Source: an uncultured Candidatus Saccharibacteria bacterium (GTDB lineage Bacteria; Patescibacteriota; Saccharimonadia; Saccharimonadales; Saccharimonadaceae). Taken from it: a DNA stretch of 64,000 nt. Below the pieces are notes generated by a model. The model did no database searches. It saw only the letters and a program-made list of their open reading frames with translations, and had not been told where the DNA came from. The stretch is taken from positions 1 to 64,000 of the forward strand of contig CAMZBA010000005.1 of assembly GCA_947304395.1 (NCBI GenBank), read 5' to 3'. The position numbers and the translations under genes were made by a program. This document shows, piece by piece, positions 59,667-64,000 of the stretch. The stretch's first letter is position 1, and every line of letters begins with the position of its first letter.

Positions 59667-62600
59667 ATGTTATTCAGGAGGAGTCCTGTAGCATCTCGCG
59701 CCAAGGAGCGCAAAACAAAAAGAGAGAAAAACGACAAGCTAGTCCGTATTTTGGTGGCTACGTTCTTGGGTGTTTTTGTCTCGGTCCTTTTTGTGAACCT
59801 GATTATTATAGGATATAGGACTTCCGTGGCTGAGTCTCTCGAGAATGGAACGCGCATCGAAGAAGAATCGGAGTTAGTATATTATCTAACGGTAAAATAT
59901 GATGGCGTTGATAAGTATGGCATAGAATCCAGTGATGCAGTTACTTCAAATATTAAGAGCGGAATAGTAGAGGTCGTTGATCGTATTCCAGATGGTCTTG
60001 AGTTTGTTGGCTTTCAAACAACGCAAACTGGACTTATTGGTGCGGTCAATCGTAGCGATGATACCATCTCTTGCCCTGGTCGCGTAATTGATGATACTAA
60101 CGAACAGTCCGCTGAGGCGGGGGTATGGAACGCGGCTCGCACGGAATTCACTTACCATGGATTGCATTATTATTCTGACACCAGAACGATAAAGTTTAAG
60201 GCAATAGATATTCAAGCCGGTTGTGATTTAGTGGTAGGTATTATTACAAAGACTCCATCTCTTGGAGACAGGGAGCGTATGGATTTTTATAATACTGGCA
60301 GGGTTGGCGAGAAACTCATCAATAAGGACTCGAACACTGTTCATGTCTGGATGGGTAAAGATACCACACCGTCAACTTATAATGTAACCTACAGCTATAC
60401 TGGCGATATACCGGAGGGCGCCCCTACGCCGCCTAGCAATCAATCATATACGCAGGGTTCGACTGTTGGTGTAGCCATGGAGCCGTCCATTGATGGATAT
60501 GAATTTTCAGGGTGGACGACGTCTGATGCTACTGTTAGCGATGGGGTGTTTACTATGCCAAGTAATAGTGTAAATTTTGTGGGTATCTTCACTGAAAAGC
60601 AGGACACTACGAAATACGCGGTCACTTACGCGATAAATGGCGATGCTCCAGCAGGTTACATTGCCCCTAAGGAAAAGTTTTACGAGGCTGGTGAAATTGT
60701 TAATTTAGATTCAACCCAAGCTAATGATGTTATTGATGATTATATTTTCTCCGGATGGGCATCCGACGGGTTGAATATAATTAATGGAAGCTTTGTGATG
60801 CCTGAAAGCAACGTTACTTTTACGGGCAGCTTTGCTCGTCAGACCTACAGTGTTACTTACGCTTTTGAGGGTGATATCTTACCGCCAAATGCGTCAACAT
60901 TGTTGCCCGAAACAGTAAGCTACCATGCTGGAGATGTCGTAACTCTCGCCGCTAATCCAAGCGCGGACGGCTATTACTTCATGGGGTGGTATAGCAAGTC
61001 GTCCTTTACTATGCCAGCAAATAATCTTGTAATATATGGCGAATGGATGGTTCAGGCGGGCGTTTTTTCGCCAACTATTTCGGTCAGTATTCCCAATCAA
61101 GAAGATAGTTATCATATTGATCAGACCGTAGAATTCGACGTTATTATTACGAATACAGCAGATTTTCCAATTACTAACGTTCAAGTGGTTGAGCAACTCG
61201 ACGGCGCAGTATTTATAACTGGAGCTGGCTATACTCTCTCGGAAGATTACCTTGCGACCATTCCTATTCTTGCTGCCGGCGAGAGTATTACACTAAAGGC
61301 GCAGTATGAGATTACGAAGGATGAGACTGGCGAGATTGCGAACGTCGTAGCTATATCTGGAGCTACGGCAGGTGAAGCGAATTATAATATCGACACGACC
61401 AAAGACTATACGGCTTCCGTTACTTTTAATACGAAAAGCTGGCAGGATATCCCAGTCCTAACTGGCGTGCGTATGGGCGATATATTATCATATGTGTCAA
61501 TCATAGTAATAGGAATAATTTGTATCAATGTACGAAAGATAACTACTCGCGAATCTAGTCTTTGGAAGTGGAGGACGAGCCTCTTCATTATTTCGAAATC
61601 GCGCCTTTATGCTTTCGTCGGTATATTTGTAATTATTTTAGTGTCTTCCTTCTCGATTTTTTTGGTTAGTAAAGTTTTCGCTACACCAACCGAGCCAATT
61701 CCGTCTATTGAGTTAGTATCGCAGCATGTCAGTTATATAAACGGCGAGTCGGGCGCATGGAAGGTGAATAAGCGGGCTGGCTGGACTGGTCGTAATACAG
61801 CCAGGATTATTATTGACGTAGATTCTCGGATGAAACTCCAAAACGAGGCTAATGATGTTCTTCTTGTTGTGGATAATGGCAATTCGATGGGAGGGGATAG
61901 GCTACAAGCGGCGAAAGGTGCTTTAATTAGTTTTACGAACGACTTCCTGGACGAAGGAGACAATAATAATATCGCTATTGTCACATTTAACCACGATTAT
62001 AATATTGAAACCGGTTTCACTAACGACCGCGATTTATTGCTGTCGGAAATTTCGAACATTACTACCGAAGACGCCATCGACGGCGGTGAAAAAACAAATT
62101 ACTATCAAGGGCTAAATGGTGCCGAGCGCTTACTGCGTGATTACATCCAACGCGATAATCGAAATGTAACGATTGTTTTCTTGACCGATGGCATTCCAAA
62201 TGAAGAGCTCTTGTATCAAAATGCAGAATATCAGCTTATTAAGCACAAATATTCTTTTGTTACTATTAATGCTATTCAATATGAAATGGGTGACGCTGTT
62301 ATTAGAGATTTAGCCGCAATATCGGATAGTCAATTCGTTGCGAGCAGGAATAACCTTGTTGATGTAATACCCGAGGCATCTATCGCCCCATATAAATATG
62401 ACGAATTTGTCCTTACGGATCATATAGATGATGAATTCTTTACAATTTCGGGTCTCGATGCCATTCGCGCAAATAGGGGCACGGTAACATTAGAATACGA
62501 AGGCTCTACTCCTGGAATAATGTGGGATATAAGCGGCGCACTTCGCTCTGGGTTTTCAGCTCACATGGAGATAGATATAAGACTCAAAGACGAATATATC

Positions 62601-64000
62601 GCCGAGCCAGGGCTGTATTCGACTAACAAAAATGCATCAGTAATATCATCCTTGTATGATACTGCTAGCGAAAACGTAACTACTGAGTCTACGCCAGTAC
62701 TTAAGACTGACTATAATGTCACCTATATACCTAATGCTCCAAGCGATTGTAGTGTGTCTGGCATACCAAACCAAGAAACCCATTTCGTATATACGGCCGT
62801 AGAAATAGCAGATACTGTCCCAACATGTAGTGGGTATAATTTCGCCGGCTATGAGATTGTGGAAAACCAAGTTACTAGACTTAATGACGATTATTTTCGC
62901 ATGCCAGACAAGAACATTACGCTCGGTGCGACTTGGACAAAAGTTGATTTAGGAAAGCGCATGGAGGGCACGGTTCACGTTGCTAAGACTCTTTATAACG
63001 AAATCGCTAAAAGGTCTATTGCGCAGGGTTCCAATGGTGGATTCAATTTAGATAGTGGGCTCAACTTCGGCAACGCTTCGTCTGCTACTAATGGTGATGG
63101 CGCTAATACCGTCGCGTCAACGGCGAGCGACGAGTATCCGATTCATTATTTCCGTGGTGCCGTCGCGGACAATAATGTACTATTCGCAGGTATTTGTTGG
63201 AAGGCCCTACGCACCACTAGCACGGGTGGCGTAAAACTGGTATATAACGGGAAAGTGGGTGGCGATAATCAATGCGACAATTCCCGCGGCACGCATGATG
63301 GTTTTGGCAATAGAACATCGCTGAGTCTTCCTGATAATTATTACTACGGTACTGACTATATATATAATGAGAACACCAAGACTTTCGTTCTATCGGGCGT
63401 AAAATATCTTGCTAGATGGGATGCTACCACGGGCGACTCGCTCGTAGGGAAATATACCTGCAGGAGCGCAAACGAGAATGGCTCTTGTGCGACTATGTAT
63501 TATGTGGAATCTAGACGAGATGATAGCTCTGCTTTTGTTTTGCCGTTAAGCTCTTCTATGTCATATTACGCGATTGGTAAAATGCAGTTTAATCCTAGCA
63601 CCGATTCTATGGCCTATGTTGGATATATGTATGGGGATGTCTACTCTCGTGACAATATGACTATTTCCTCATCGCAAAGTTATGTATCGGATGCAGCAAT
63701 TCTTTTCGAAACTTCACTTAGCGCCGATTTCTACTATGCCGATAATATGACTTACGGCACTGAGGTGGCGGGCAAATATAGTCTCGTTAATCCATATCAA
63801 GTCGGATCCGCTTCGGACTATGCTAGCCTAGTCGGGAAATATACTTTCCGCGCTAGCCAGAGCGACTACAGCAATAATGTCATCTACTATATTGTCGCCG
63901 TGGAAGACTCCAAGATGTATTATCTTGAAATGCGAGACGGCGAAACCCTCCCAGATGTTGATACTAGTTATATGGTTGGCGACACTATTTTAGATAATGG
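59667..64000 (+). CDS. Giant surface protein (paralogue of 45696-50460), running off the window
   Basis: Open for at least 1,444 codons from the ATG at 59667 (GGAGAA SD 6 nt upstream) to the window end; I read every codon and found no stop. Order: basic N-terminus and signal/membrane helix (about 30-50); domain shared with the paralogue (60-210); three InlB-type repeats (about 235-465); DUF11-like domain; PVLTGVRMGDILSYV plus helix and NVRK (L598); a second signal peptide ending KVFA/TP (about residue 672); VWA domain (MIDAS reads DNGNS at 736-740); an InlB-type repeat; then from about 1,130 a different C-terminal part with HYFRGAVADNNVLFAGICWK, a module I recall from Firmicutes and TM7 surface proteins. 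Probably an adhesin. Confidence 0.85.
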   Translation, partial: MLFRRSPVASRAKERKTKREKNDKLVRILVATFLGVFVSVLFVNLIIIGYRTSVAESLENGTRIEEESELVYYLTVKYDGVDKYGIESSDAVTSNIKSGIVEVVDRIPDGLEFVGFQTTQTGLIGAVNRSDDTISCPGRVIDDTNEQSAEAGVWNAARTEFTYHGLHYYSDTRTIKFKAIDIQAGCDLVVGIITKTPSLGDRERMDFYNTGRVGEKLINKDSNTVHVWMGKDTTPSTYNVTYSYTGDIPEGAPTPPSNQSYTQGSTVGVAMEPSIDGYEFSGWTTSDATVSDGVFTMPSNSVNFVGIFTEKQDTTKYAVTYAINGDAPAGYIAPKEKFYEAGEIVNLDSTQANDVIDDYIFSGWASDGLNIINGSFVMPESNVTFTGSFARQTYSVTYAFEGDILPPNASTLLPETVSYHAGDVVTLAANPSADGYYFMGWYSKSSFTMPANNLVIYGEWMVQAGVFSPTISVSIPNQEDSYHIDQTVEFDVIITNTADFPITNVQVVEQLDGAVFITGAGYTLSEDYLATIPILAAGESITLKAQYEITKDETGEIANVVAISGATAGEANYNIDTTKDYTASVTFNTKSWQDIPVLTGVRMGDILSYVSIIVIGIICINVRKITTRESSLWKWRTSLFIISKSRLYAFVGIFVIILVSSFSIFLVSKVFATPTEPIPSIELVSQHVSYINGESGAWKVNKRAGWTGRNTARIIIDVDSRMKLQNEANDVLLVVDNGNSMGGDRLQAAKGALISFTNDFLDEGDNNNIAIVTFNHDYNIETGFTNDRDLLLSEISNITTEDAIDGGEKTNYYQGLNGAERLLRDYIQRDNRNVTIVFLTDGIPNEELLYQNAEYQLIKHKYSFVTINAIQYEMGDAVIRDLAAISDSQFVASRNNLVDVIPEASIAPYKYDEFVLTDHIDDEFFTISGLDAIRANRGTVTLEYEGSTPGIMWDISGALRSGFSAHMEIDIRLKDEYIAEPGLYSTNKNASVISSLYDTASENVTTESTPVLKTDYNVTYIPNAPSDCSVSGIPNQETHFVYTAVEIADTVPTCSGYNFAGYEIVENQVTRLNDDYFRMPDKNITLGATWTKVDLGKRMEGTVHVAKTLYNEIAKRSIAQGSNGGFNLDSGLNFGNASSATNGDGANTVASTASDEYPIHYFRGAVADNNVLFAGICWKALRTTSTGGVKLVYNGKVGGDNQCDNSRGTHDGFGNRTSLSLPDNYYYGTDYIYNENTKTFVLSGVKYLARWDATTGDSLVGKYTCRSANENGSCATMYYVESRRDDSSAFVLPLSSSMSYYAIGKMQFNPSTDSMAYVGYMYGDVYSRDNMTISSSQSYVSDAAILFETSLSADFYYADNMTYGTEVAGKYSLVNPYQVGSASDYASLVGKYTFRASQSDYSNNVIYYIVAVEDSKMYYLEMRDGETLPDVDTSYMVGDTILDN

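Noticed and set aside
1-64000. CRISPR array or phage gene cluster
   Set aside because: No regularly spaced direct repeats and no phage structural or cas-like genes were seen. The Xer recombinase is of the housekeeping type.

Overview
The window looks like a chromosomal segment of a host-associated Patescibacterium, most likely a Candidatus Saccharibacteria (TM7) relative. This is inferred from gene content only: informational genes with reduced domains (a DnaG whose zinc ligands are all replaced, a ThrS without TGS), a type IV pilus set, secreted proteins built on a small two-helix T4SS-pilin-like membrane domain, many membrane-anchored or secreted unknowns, and lipid-scavenging rather than lipid-making genes. 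TGA is an ordinary stop here (for example the genes ending at 4423, 25372, 34914, 35128 and 35993), so the code appears standard.

Layout. 1-5.5 kb: start of an unknown gene, tyrS, a secreted SGNH-hydrolase-like surface protein, tRNA-Arg(UCU), an ASCH protein and a metallophosphoesterase. 5.5-11.2 kb: a run of minus-strand genes of unknown function, interrupted by pyrG. Nearly all are monocistronic, with near-consensus sigma-70 promoters, strong Shine-Dalgarno (SD) sequences and in most cases their own terminators. By eye most are more GC-rich than their neighbours. 11.2-30 kb: core genes (argS, mscL, orn, dnaG, rpoD, pilT-pilC-pilin-pilD, a Xer recombinase, ndk, a PPIase-like protein, a frameshifted SpoU methyltransferase), a T4SS-pilin/Ig-like/peptidase-like fusion and a Nudix hydrolase. 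30-43.5 kb: tRNAs, rdgB, an acyl-activating enzyme plus acyl carrier protein, two GT8 glycosyltransferases, two PlsC-like acyltransferases, a Zur-znuABC operon with a palindromic Fur-type box, and a processive GT2 membrane glycosyltransferase.

43.5-50.5 kb is the most unusual part. Three overlapping genes resemble the streptococcal FCT pilus trio (Spy0128-type backbone pilin, SipA-like signal-peptidase homologue, class B pilus sortase). They face a giant surface-protein gene. The pilin and the sortase each carry one in-frame TGA, and the giant gene appears to be frameshifted in a T-rich tract near its start. The giant gene and a paralogue at 59.7-64.0 kb (running off the window end) share a striking plan. 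A first secreted segment (InlB-type repeats, DUF11-like) ends in an internal LTG-membrane-basic sorting signal. A second signal peptide follows in the same reading frame, then a VWA domain and further surface modules. This reads like a two-passenger surface polyprotein.

50.6-59.5 kb: tRNA-Ala, unknown and APH-like proteins, an Sfp-type phosphopantetheinyl transferase that could activate the ACP at 34.9 kb, a second T4SS-pilin-domain protein, tRNA-Val with partial duplicates beside it, thrS and a UvrD/PcrA helicase.

Regulation visible in the sequence: many housekeeping genes have a -10 hexamer 6-9 nt before the start codon and no SD, suggesting leaderless mRNAs. The accessory-island genes, pilin, pyrG and Zur-operon genes have leaders with strong SDs.
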